This document shows, piece after piece, positions 34,563-43,705 of a stretch of DNA of 64,000 nt (position 1 is its first letter; each line of letters starts with the position of its first letter). A program made the position numbers and the translations under genes. The notes beneath the pieces were generated by a model. The model made no database searches, had not been told where the DNA came from, and saw nothing but the letters and a program-made list of their open reading frames with translations. Origin of the DNA: Cavenderia fasciculata (Eukaryota > Evosea > Eumycetozoa > Acytosteliales > Cavenderiaceae); contig NW_004457624.1 in the NCBI RefSeq assembly GCF_000203815.1, forward strand, positions 3,100,001 through 3,164,000, read 5' to 3'.

Positions 34563-37424
34563 TTAATCTCTCAATCCATGATTTGATATAGAATCAACTC
34601 ATAATCTTTGAGTTTGGTGTCACCATTTAGTTTCTTTTCAATCGAGAGCAAGTATGCAATGAATTCAATAATCTTTTCATTCATATTGTCTTGGTTGTCA
34701 CCGCTGTTTGTTGGTTTCTTGGATACAATGTGTGACGAATGACAGAATAAATGCGAGAGATTTGGTGTTTCAGAGGAATCTGTCGATTTGATTGGCTGCA
34801 CAAATAATACTCGATGATCTGAGTACTCCATATACTGTTGCGAGTGGCATCATATGTGCTCCAATGCTTCATTTGATAGTTTTACTAATTGCAACTCTTC
34901 CAGTTGATCCAATCGATCCCCAAATAATAGCTGTTGCTGTCAATCCACAATTTCTACGGTGTTGAGCAAGATGATCGAGGAATGAATTGGCAACTGCATA
35001 ACTGAAACTTTCTCTTCCAGAGTATTGAGCAATCGATGACAGTAAATGGAAATGATTTAATTTCCATTGCAGCTCTTTAAATAAATTGTGAAGATTCAAT
35101 GCACCGATTGCTTTGGCCATCATTGCTTGTCGATGATTCTCCATTGTAACATCATCTGCATCTGCAAATACATAGGTATTGGCACAATGTATAACTGATT
35201 TGACTGGTTTAATGGTTGAATCATTGTAACACTTTACTTAAAGTTGTTGAATTGATAAAGAGAGTTGATCATAATTTCCAATATAACATTGAACATAATG
35301 TCATCTAAGGTGTGATTGGTGTTTGTTGATATGATTCATTAATAATTGAATTTCATATTTTGGTGATGAATAGGAAACAACAATTGTATCACGTAGTTGA
35401 GGTGCATGTTTGATGATATAATGAAGTGATTCAACAGCAACTCCTGTTTGACCAGTGATGAGAAGAGTATCTTGAACACCATCAAGTTGATAGTGTACTC
35501 TTTCTATCTGTTTTCTATCTCTTTCACGTAACAATGGCTCGACCAAATCTCTTTCAGCATTTTCATAATCAATGACAACCTTTCCAATATGTTTTCTTGT
35601 TCTGATGTGTTGTTTGTGCTCTAAAATATTTAATATTGACAAACCGACACCGCCAGTTGCACTGTGAATGAGAATTGAATCCGACGAAACAATACTGGCT
35701 TTTTTGAGTACCGTGTAGGCAGTTCCCATTGTAACCGGCAGAGATGCAGCTTCAACAAATGAGAGTTCCTTTGGCTTATGAACTAGATTATTTTCCAAAG
35801 CAACTGAATAGGTAAAAGCATGAGACAAACCAAAAACTTCATCACCAATCTTGAAATTTGTTACTTTTGATCCGATTCTTGTGACGATACCAGCAAGATC
35901 TTGTCCAAGTATATTTCTTTTTTGATCGACTCTACCTTCCAAAGTCATAAGATCTTTGAAATTGACTGATGCTGCTTTGGCTTGAACTTCAACTTGATAA
36001 TCTTCGAATGTCAGACCTCTGCCTTTGATTTAAGATGGTATTTAGAATCCTTTTCAAACTTGACTCTAATATCTTGTTTATCATTAATAATGCATCTTGA
36101 ACCCAATTCCAATGCTTTGGGACTTGAATAACTTGATCATTACATTCCAATTTAATATTCTTTTCACCAATGAAATCACTGTTGGAATATTGCATGATTT
36201 GAGAGAGTGAAAGTTGATTACAACTTTGATGATCCATGCTGATTGATATCGAATCAAATGCTCGAACATGTCAGATGGACGATCATAATCTCTGCAAATT
36301 GGAACCAAACATTGATTGAGTTGACCAGTTATCAATGTTATTAATTTGACAGGTAGTTGTTCCTTTCTTAATATTTGGTGTAATCTGATGAGTTGCATTG
36401 ATTTCTTGTCAAGATTACTCGAATTCATCTCTATCAATGATTCCAAATAAATAATTACAACCTTTTCTCCTTCTCTAAATGATACGAATCCAATAATGAT
36501 TGATATTTACTTTCATCCATAATATCATCACTTGAAATACTTTACGTGTTTTGAAATTGATGATGCTTGTGAAATCAATCTGGTTGATAACTTTGAAGAA
36601 GAGGATGGAGTAATAAATAATATATTATCAATATTATCGAAATTGGTTTCTTCGATTGATGCCTTTTTACAAATCATTGTAATATCTTCATGATCTAGTG
36701 TTGAGTTATTATTATTAATATGTTGAATTTTGAGTTGTGTTGATTTAATATCTCTGATGATTAATTCTTTGCTATTTTCATCGACGACCACTGAATCATT
36801 GTTGATTACAAAGAGTTGACCATTTGGATTTAATAGTTGATATAATTGTGTTGTAATATTTTGATTATTTTGAATAAATTCTTGAAAGGAAACCTTGGTC
36901 ATTCAAAGACATGGATGAATTGAACTCTTTAAATAATTTAATTGATAAATTATTATTCTCGAGATAATAGATTGGATAGGTGAATGAGAAATCTTGGGAA
37001 GTTAAATCAATGATCGTTGATGTTGGCTCCAAACTTGTGGTAGTGCCAATGGAAAGAAGTTCATCAAATCCAATACTCTAATCATTCCTTGCGTAGACTC
37101 TAATGATTTAACATATCTTTGTAAATATTTAACATTATTATTGTTGTCAGAGGAGGAGATGATGGAAGGGGATGGAGATGGTGAATTCTTTGGTTGATTA
37201 ATTAATCGTTTGGTGAATTTTGATGGATATTTAGCTTGATGTACTTTTAATACTTTGACCAATGATTTACAAATCAATGATTCAAATTTGATGATAATAT
37301 TACCATGTTGGACAATAATATCAAGTGATCCTTTAAATTCATTTCCTCTTTGTTGTTGTCGATTTCTACTCGACACGAACGATCGTCGACATGTATGAAT
37401 TTGTTGGCTACTTCCAACATGCAT
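34563..37424 (-). pseudogene. Polyketide synthase relic (methyltransferase-like, ER, KR and ACP remnants)
   Basis: Minus-strand pieces in changing frames give the C-terminal half of a dictyostelid-type iterative PKS. About 37424-36084 holds remnants of a methyltransferase-like region (GMIRVLDLMNFFPLALPQV; LYQLLNPNGQLFVINND). About 35948-35301 is an enoylreductase start (LGQDLAGIVTRIGSKV, IGDEVFGLSHAFTYSV, HSATGGVGLSILN) running into ketoreductase sequence, with DTLLITGQTGVAV. About 35144-34869 is the KR end (SYAVANSFLDHLAQHRR, AIIWGSIGSTGRVA). About 34831-34563 is the carrier domain, whose DS-containing phosphopantetheine region (VDSIS) is only in a shifted frame. Ketosynthase and acyltransferase are missing. 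Multiple frameshifts and internal loss mean no functional enzyme. Confidence 0.85.
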
Positions 37425-38087
37425 CGTCGAAAGTCATAACACCATGCATCTCGCGCGTGCTATCTACAATGATCACAGTCAGCAGTGCTGTATCTAGATA
37501 GAGAGCAAACTATATATCAGTCCTTTCCAAAAACCCTTGTCATTGACAAAAGTTGCATCACGACGTGAACCATTCGAATATTCATAGCAAAGGCTTTGGT
37601 ATCATGATCACATCCTTTGGTATGTGAATGATTGGGGACGTAAAGAGTTGTGACACATATAACATTGCTGGCATGGGCCTCTTCAAACCCAAAGTAAAGA
37701 TGTGAAGAGCAGGTGATGATATCTTCTTCAAGTATTCATTCTCTCTATAATAGCGATTGTATTAATAGATTGATCATGCAAATAACAAGAAAAAAAAAAC
37801 CATACCTATATGTAATCCATTAAAATTGTACTTGTTGTTTATCAACCACCAATAGTTCTTTGGATGCGATCAGTGATAGAAAATATGAAAAAAATGCATT
37901 GAAAATATCAATATGGATCACACTCAAAGCCAGCTCAGACCGACTGAACGATTTCAATCAACATACACACTAATAAATCGTTCAGTCTATCAGTGCACAG
38001 CTATGTAGGTCAGTCATGATCAGGAGGACTAGCTATAAAATGAGCATTCCAACATGCTCTTCATCATTACTTTCATCAACAACAACA

Positions 38088-38118
<31 letters not shown>

Positions 38119-38142
38119 TTACAACAACAACAACAAATACAA
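37425..38142. promoter_or_regulatory. Promoter region of the HNH gene
   Basis: The first part (about 37440-37760) carries short coding-like scraps on the minus strand that may be further relic sequence. A perfect 13-bp inverted repeat (37942-37954 with 37975-37987) lies about 60 bp upstream of a TATAAAA box at 38034-38040. GAGCAT and ATGCTC (38042-38047, 38054-38059) form a second small inverted repeat just downstream of the TATA box. An ACT-triplet run (about 38088-38117) and CAA repeats form the leader. Confidence 0.55.
37942..37987. promoter_or_regulatory. 13-bp perfect inverted repeat, 20-bp spacer
   Basis: GACTGAACGATTT at 37942-37954 and its exact reverse complement AAATCGTTCAGTC at 37975-37987 flank a 20-bp AT-rich spacer, about 45 bp upstream of the TATA box of the HNH gene. 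It could be an operator for a dimeric factor or a terminal repeat of a lost element. Confidence 0.45.
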
Positions 38143-39230
38143 ATGAAGCGTAGTTATTTTAGTTTCAACTCTGAACCTCTCATTACAATCACTGCCTCTC
38201 TTGCCAAGGTCTCAACAGTCCCCAAGCTTAAGCGACGAATTGCTGACCCAGTGCCTGATGTCCCATTGGTTGAACCAGTGCCCGCTGTTCAAATGGCCGA
38301 GCCCTTGACCGATGTACCAATCATTGCTCCAGTAGCTGATGTACCACAGTTGCCACAAGTACCCGGACCTTTTGTTTTGCCAACCGTTCTTTGTGACTGT
38401 GATAAAACAAACTATCGATGTAAAAATTGCCAGTAATCGTCACCTAAAGATCGTCAAAGAGATATATATTTTTTTAGATTTTTAACCTTTTTTTTCTTTT
38501 TTCTTTTTTCTTTTTTCTTTTTTATCTATTTAGATTGGTTGAAAATTTTAATGATAGAAGTACCTCATTGTATACCGCTCAGGTTCGTGATAGTGAACGT
38601 AGACCCCACTTTGGTAAAAAGCAAGGAGAATATGAAATTGGTGTCACCGATCCTCACGGCAAGTCCAGTGAACAGAATCGCCTTTGTGCCATCTCCAATG
38701 CTATAATGGTAGCCGTGCCATTGTCTGATTGTCAAGATAGCCTCGACCGTATCAAGGACCATAATACATATATGCCAGACAACTGCCGCCTCATATGTAG
38801 AGAGTTCAATACCTCTGCCAAGTGGACCACCGAGTTGCTAAGAGAAGTTTACAAGGAAGTATTTGGAAATATAACCAGGACTGCTCCCCGCCACCGTCTC
38901 GTTGATGCAATGGAAAAGGAAAGAAAATTGGAATGGGTCAAATCAGTCAGTCATCTTGCCAAACCTGTCGAATACACTGAGGAAGTTATTGCCAAGCTCA
39001 GTGCCCAAAGATACAAGAATGCCAAAGTCGTTCCAATTCGCCGAGAGACGCCAAAACAAATCCTTCTAGGAAAGGATATGTTTCCAAGTCTTTTTGCCAA
39101 GAAAAGATTCCAGCCCCTTCCAATTAGACTTGTAGATTTGGATTACCTTCCTAAATCATTTTATGATGATGAAGAAGAAGAAGAAGAGGAAGAGGAAGAG
39201 TATGATGAAATTATGGAATATCAAGAATAA
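38143..39230 (+). CDS. HNH-endonuclease-like protein
   Basis: Two exons: 38143-38432 and 38534-39230, joined through a Gln codon, give 328 residues. The N-terminal 96 residues are Val/Pro-rich repeats (PVPDVPLVEPVPAVQMAEPL, DVPIIAPVADVPQ) ending in a Cys cluster (CDCDKTNYRCKNC). The second exon holds an HNH-like core at about 138-195: CAISNAIMV, then SLDRIKDHNTYMPDNCRLIC and REFN. This follows the C-x-S-x-x-x-M ... LDRI ... Y-xx-x-N-x-x-LVC-x-x-N layout of HNH nucleases and related genes of large DNA viruses and phages. The tail is acidic (EEEEEEEEEEYDE). Its role is unknown; it may be a domesticated mobile nuclease. It is the only intact gene in the tRNA-bounded island. Confidence 0.65.
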
Positions 39231-39777
39231 TAAATTAATAAAATGTAAATTATTGTAAATGACATATCAATCACCGTTGTTTTGACTTTTTATTTTGGAT
39301 GTTGCATCAACTTTTATTTGGATTCTCAACATCCTTTCTATAATAATAATATTTGTAAAAACATACAACTATCAACACCAGATCGACCTATCTCTACCCT
39401 CTCACTCGAGATCTACAACACTTCAACTCTCAGCTCTAGTTTCTTTATAAATCAACCAAGTAGACAAACAACATTAATTAAAAAGGATAAATAAAAAAGG
39501 GTAGTTATGATTGGATGTAATGATTGATGGTGTCAAAAGTTGGTTCCGCTTTGAAAATAAATGAAATAATATTTGCCAATTAATGGTAATGTTGATTTAA
39601 CTAGTAATAAAAGAAACAATTATGATTATAATATGTATAGAAATATAAAATGGATTGGAGTTGAAAATTAATGCTTGATGCGTATATTGAGGTGGTCAAT
39701 GATACGATGTGATAACCAATACACTCATTTGGTTGTGACACTATGTTAGATCTAGATTGTTTAAAATCAATGATATC
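39231..39777. other. AT-rich spacer
   Basis: A 70-codon plus frame (39282-39494) ends in Ser/Thr-rich sequence and has no recognisable motif, so I do not call it. No RNA gene is seen. Confidence 0.4.
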
Positions 39778-40120
39778 TCAATGATATTTCATGGATATCT
39801 CATTGAACTCAATATACTCAATCCTGGTTAGGATAAGTCAAATATGTAAAGTATTTTGGATAAAATACTAACGACTAACCATCGTCAGTTAGTCGTCTGG
39901 ATCAACAATTATAAAAAGGATTAGAATAATCCAATAAAGACACTCTACATTCTATATTCTATATTAATATTCTATATTCATCTTTTATTACTATAATTAA
40001 TAATCAATTACAATCTAAAGTCATTATTACTATCTATATATTCATATATCTATATATTATTATTATTATATACCTCTCAAACTAAATATATATTTACCAA
40101 GTATCTATATAGTTATTACA
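39778..40120 (+). mobile_element. Copy 2 of the inverted-repeat element, left terminus missing
   Basis: The segment aligns along almost its whole length with the complete copy at 63603-63934: TCAATGATATTTCAT, the AATCCTGG box, GGATAAAATACTAACG, a hairpin, a TATAAAAGG box, AATAAAGACAC, the ATTCATCTTTTATTACTATA block, and a right end ATCTATATAGTTATTACA at 40103-40120. The left terminal repeat is not found. A hairpin is at 39871-39879/39888-39896. Confidence 0.7.
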
Positions 40121-40403
40121 CACTACATGATCAAGTACACAATTTAATTGAATTGAAAGAGATGATAAAACGGTTGTTGATTATTTAAAAAATATTTAAT
40201 TAATAATGAAGACAATGTCACCCAAGACTGGAATCAAACATGTCTAAAAAATATAAAATTAATTTATGATTAAAATAAAATAAAATAAAAGATTAAATAA
40301 CATAGAAAGAGTACACACAAAGCTAAATGGCAGATGTCATTTATTTGAAACGGCTATTTGGGCGGATATCACGGTTGTTTTAAAAATGTCACCAATTCGT
40401 TTT
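40121..40403. other. AT-rich spacer leading into the tRNA-Ser flank
   Basis: The 40360-40403 part (GGATATCACGGTTGTTTTAA, TCACCAATTCG) is the upstream flank shared with the other tRNA-Ser copy and with the eroded third copy. The rest shows nothing. Confidence 0.5.
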
Positions 40404-40600
40404 GGCAATTTGGGTGAGTGGTCTAAGCCGATGCACTCGAAATGCATTCTCTTCGGAGGCGCAGGTTCAAACCCTGCAGTTGTCGATCTTTTGCCCTTTT
40501 GCCGCATGCGACATCGCCCCACGCCTCCCTCGCACCCCTCTACCACCAAATAATACTCTATCTGTACTGTTTATCTCTTAAAATGTGGAATGAGACTTTT
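40360..40600 (+). repeat. Right copy of the inverted tRNA-Ser duplication
   Basis: It is the inverted partner of 31760-31995 and contains tRNA-Ser(CGA). The homologous flanks include the CACCAATTCG box upstream and CGATCTTTTGCC plus AATAATACTCTATCTGTACTG downstream. The two copies lie about 8.5 kb apart and transcribe away from each other. Confidence 0.75.
40404..40485 (+). tRNA. tRNA-Ser (anticodon CGA)
   Basis: This is an 82-nt class II tRNA with the same sequence as the minus-strand copy at 31869-31950. The anticodon loop CTCGAAA gives CGA; a variable arm built around CTTCGGAGG and a T arm AGGTTCAAACCCT follow. A downstream T run (CGATCTTTTG) can serve as the pol III terminator. Both copies keep the promoter boxes, so both look functional. 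Confidence 0.94.
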
Positions 40601-40781
40601 GATAGTCACAAAAAAAAAAATTGATCAATTTTTGTCATGAAAAAATCTCACCCAAAAAAAAAAAATTTGATCTTCCAAGAATAAATTTTTAAAACTGCAA
40701 TACCAAAATTTTCAAACCTCGATTCATTTCACTTTTGACAACATACAAAATAACCAAAGAATATAGATAGATATATATAAA
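40486..40781. other. tRNA downstream flank and promoter of the RAMA-BRCT gene
   Basis: CCTCCCTCGCACCCC and AATAATACTC belong to the duplicated tRNA flank (to about 40600). AT-rich DNA with long A runs then leads to ATATATATAA just before the ATG at 40782. Confidence 0.5.
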
Positions 40782-43454
40782 ATGAATAACGACACATCAA
40801 ATACAACAAATAAAATGTCACCTCTTAAAAGTTCAAGTGATCTATCACAAATGATAGACCCAGAATATTTTAAAAGAGAAAATGATAAAAAGATTATTGA
40901 TCAACCAATTAATAGTAATAATAATAATAATAATAATAGTCAATCAAGTTTACCTCCTTCATCTTTATCTCAACAACAACAATCAATATCAACACCAACA
41001 AAGAATAATAATAGTAGTACTAGTACTAGTACTAGTCAATCAATACAATCATCACCAATGAATACAAGTTCATTACAAAATATGAATGCAAATGTCATAC
41101 AATCATCATTTGATGCACACATTCAAGAACAAACATTTCAAACATCCTCCCCAACAAGAAAAAGAATTGTTAGATTTACAGATCCCTCACCAGTTTCATC
41201 TCCTCAACCTAGTCAAAGAGAACAAAGAGAACATCAACCTCTTAGACAATCATTTACACAAAATGAATCATTGGATATTTTTGGTAGTTTAGATTTTAGT
41301 CAAACTTTTGAACAACCAGATAGTCAAGAAATTGCACCAATATCATTTACTCTAAGTACTGATGGTGATTTAATCTTTACTTTGGACGACGAGGAAGAAG
41401 AAGAATCTATTAAAGAATCGATTCAATTTGATTTTGACATTTATCAATCAATGTCATTACCAATATGGGATGCAGTAACCAGTCAAGATCCAAAGATGGT
41501 AATGAAAAGAGGAGGAAAGATCAAGAGAAAGAGAGGGTTGGTCATACCCAATTGGAAAAAGAAGCAACCAGAAGTGACGATTGACGACTTGATGAAACAA
41601 AACTATCTAAAGATTGGTGATCGTCTAACGTATAGTATTGCCGGTTCAACACATACTGCCATTCTATTGGCTGACGGTTACATTGAATATGGTAGTGGTA
41701 ATGAATTACGTATTCGTCTCCCATCTGTTCATGCTTGGATCATTCAAATCCTATCCAAACTAACACCAAACAAAAAATATCATTGGTTTTCTCCATGGGA
41801 TTCAATTTTCATTAAAGGAAAATCTTTAAATTATATTAGAAAATCTTTTGAATCTAAAAATAGAAAAGAAATTAATAATAATAATGATGAAAAAGTAATT
41901 ATTAAAACAAATATTACAAAAAAGAAAAGAGAAGAAGAAGAAGAAGAAGAAGAAATAGAATCTCAACAAATCAAGAAAAAGGTAAAACCTACAATTGTTG
42001 AATTTAAACAACCTCTACCAATTCAACCACAACCTTCATTGATTGATCAAGATGCAACACAAAAAGTAGATGAAGAGTCAACCATCAAAGTAGATGAAGA
42101 AGCAACAATCAAAGTAGATCAAGAACCAATTGTAGATGAAGAAGCAACTATTAAAGTTTATGATGAATTTGATCCAAAAACTCAACTATTAAATTCTACA
42201 ACTACAATTAATTTAAATCAAGTTGATTTTAATTCTCAAGAAATGGAAATTGAAAAGGAAAATGAAAATGAAAAAGAAAAAGAACCATCACAAAAATCAT
42301 CTCAATCAAGTCATCATTCTTCTTCTTCTTCTTCTTCTTTATCTTTTCCAAATTTCAATTCAACCTCTCAACCAACAAATAATCAACATCAAAATAATAA
42401 TAATAATAATAATTTATTTTCTTCACAACCACTTCCATCCAAAGGAGGTCATATTGGATCACCATTAAAATATAATACTCCAATTTCATCTCAACCACCA
42501 CCTTCACAATCAAAGAATAATGTATTATCAACATCAATTCAATTTGAAACATCTCAACAATTTTCACAACAACCAAAAGAATCATCAATTAGTTTACCAT
42601 TACATCAACCATCACTTAAATCAAATAATTCAAATGTTTCAGAACAACAAAAAATAAGTCAAACATTTTCAATTCCAGATTTATCTCAACAACAACCAAG
42701 TCAATTATTTTCAATACCAGGATATCAAATTGAATCTACTACTGGACCAGTAATATTAGGAACAGGATTATCAAGATTAATGCAAATTCATATAATTACA
42801 TTAACCAATTCAATAGGAGGTAGATATGTAACTAGTTTTGATCAATCTGTTACACATATTGTATGTGCAACTGAAGAACAAGGACAAATGGCCAAAAGAA
42901 CCATTAAATATCAAATGGGAGTAGCCAAGGGACTTTGGATTGTGTCATTTGATTGGATTTTAGAATCACTCAATGAACAAAAATGGCTAGACGAAGATGC
43001 CTATGAAATACAAGGTGATGAACAATCTGGTATTCAAGGATCACCAAACAAGGCACGCCAACAATTATTATTCTCTGAAAAACGTCTCTTTTATGGTTTG
43101 GCGTTTTATTTGGCAGGTGAATTTGATCAACCTAGTCGTCAAGAAATTGAATCGGTCATCAAAGAGGCAGGTGGTATAGTATTGGATGCACCACCACCAA
43201 AACCATCAAATACCAAAGAATTATTAAAATCAAAATGTACAGTCATTGTTCATCCATCATATACCTCTTCTCATCAACAACTGTCACAAATTCACCTAAC
43301 CACCAAACAATTACCAATTAGTTATAAATGGATTTTTGATTCAATTTCAAATTATCAATTAATTCCAAAAGATAAATATTTAATCTTTAAAAGTAGTACT
43401 ATAAATCAATCAAACTATGGTTCAATTCATACTCAACAATCTCATGCATACTAA
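40782..43454 (+). CDS. RAMA and tandem-BRCT protein (BRCA1/BARD1-like C-terminus)
   Basis: This is a single-exon protein of 890 residues. The N-terminal 250 residues are Asn/Gln/Ser-rich. A RAMA-type domain (restriction enzyme adenine methylase associated) is at about 262-345: TIDDLMKQNYLKIGDRLTYS, HTAILLADGYIEYGSG, then HAWIIQIL and KKYHWFSPWDSIFIKG. An acidic/Gln-rich linker follows, with repeats of the unit TIKVDEEA. Tandem BRCTs occupy about 650-875: GRYVTSFDQSVTHIVCATEE, KGLWIVSFDWILESLNEQKW, then RLFYGLAFYLAGEFDQPSR, AGGIVLDAPPP and ISYKWIFDSISNYQLI. The BRCT pair and linker EDAYEIQGDEQSG resemble BRCA1/BARD1 pairs that bind phosphoserine peptides. No RING is present, so it is not a full BRCA1. 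A DNA-damage or chromatin role is inferred. Confidence 0.82.
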   Translation: MNNDTSNTTNKMSPLKSSSDLSQMIDPEYFKRENDKKIIDQPINSNNNNNNNSQSSLPPSSLSQQQQSISTPTKNNNSSTSTSTSQSIQSSPMNTSSLQNMNANVIQSSFDAHIQEQTFQTSSPTRKRIVRFTDPSPVSSPQPSQREQREHQPLRQSFTQNESLDIFGSLDFSQTFEQPDSQEIAPISFTLSTDGDLIFTLDDEEEEESIKESIQFDFDIYQSMSLPIWDAVTSQDPKMVMKRGGKIKRKRGLVIPNWKKKQPEVTIDDLMKQNYLKIGDRLTYSIAGSTHTAILLADGYIEYGSGNELRIRLPSVHAWIIQILSKLTPNKKYHWFSPWDSIFIKGKSLNYIRKSFESKNRKEINNNNDEKVIIKTNITKKKREEEEEEEEIESQQIKKKVKPTIVEFKQPLPIQPQPSLIDQDATQKVDEESTIKVDEEATIKVDQEPIVDEEATIKVYDEFDPKTQLLNSTTTINLNQVDFNSQEMEIEKENENEKEKEPSQKSSQSSHHSSSSSSSLSFPNFNSTSQPTNNQHQNNNNNNNLFSSQPLPSKGGHIGSPLKYNTPISSQPPPSQSKNNVLSTSIQFETSQQFSQQPKESSISLPLHQPSLKSNNSNVSEQQKISQTFSIPDLSQQQPSQLFSIPGYQIESTTGPVILGTGLSRLMQIHIITLTNSIGGRYVTSFDQSVTHIVCATEEQGQMAKRTIKYQMGVAKGLWIVSFDWILESLNEQKWLDEDAYEIQGDEQSGIQGSPNKARQQLLFSEKRLFYGLAFYLAGEFDQPSRQEIESVIKEAGGIVLDAPPPKPSNTKELLKSKCTVIVHPSYTSSHQQLSQIHLTTKQLPISYKWIFDSISNYQLIPKDKYLIFKSSTINQSNYGSIHTQQSHAY

Positions 43455-43705
43455 ACGTGTATAAATAAATTAAAACATAATTTTTAAATTTTCCCGCTTT
43501 TTTGTTTTTTTGTTTTTTTTGTTTTTTTTTTTAGCTTTTTTTTTTTTTTTGCAACGGATTCAAAAAAAGTTTGGAGGGTGATGTTCATTATTATTTTTTA
43601 ATTTATTTTTTTATATTTTCATTGTACACACAAACAACAACTATTTCAATTTTAGTGTTTGTTTTTCAACACTATATCTATATTTATATATTTATATTAA
43701 TTTGA
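43455..43705. other. Short intergenic region, poly-T rich
   Basis: T runs occur at 43499-43552 and TATATTTATATATTTATA lies just before the ATG at 43706. Nothing else is seen. Confidence 0.5.

Noticed and set aside
39282-39494. 70-codon plus frame after the HNH gene
   Set aside because: No motif and no start context; left as spacer.
40782-43454. BRCA1 orthologue
   Set aside because: The BRCT pair fits, but there is no RING domain and a RAMA domain is present, so orthology is not claimed.
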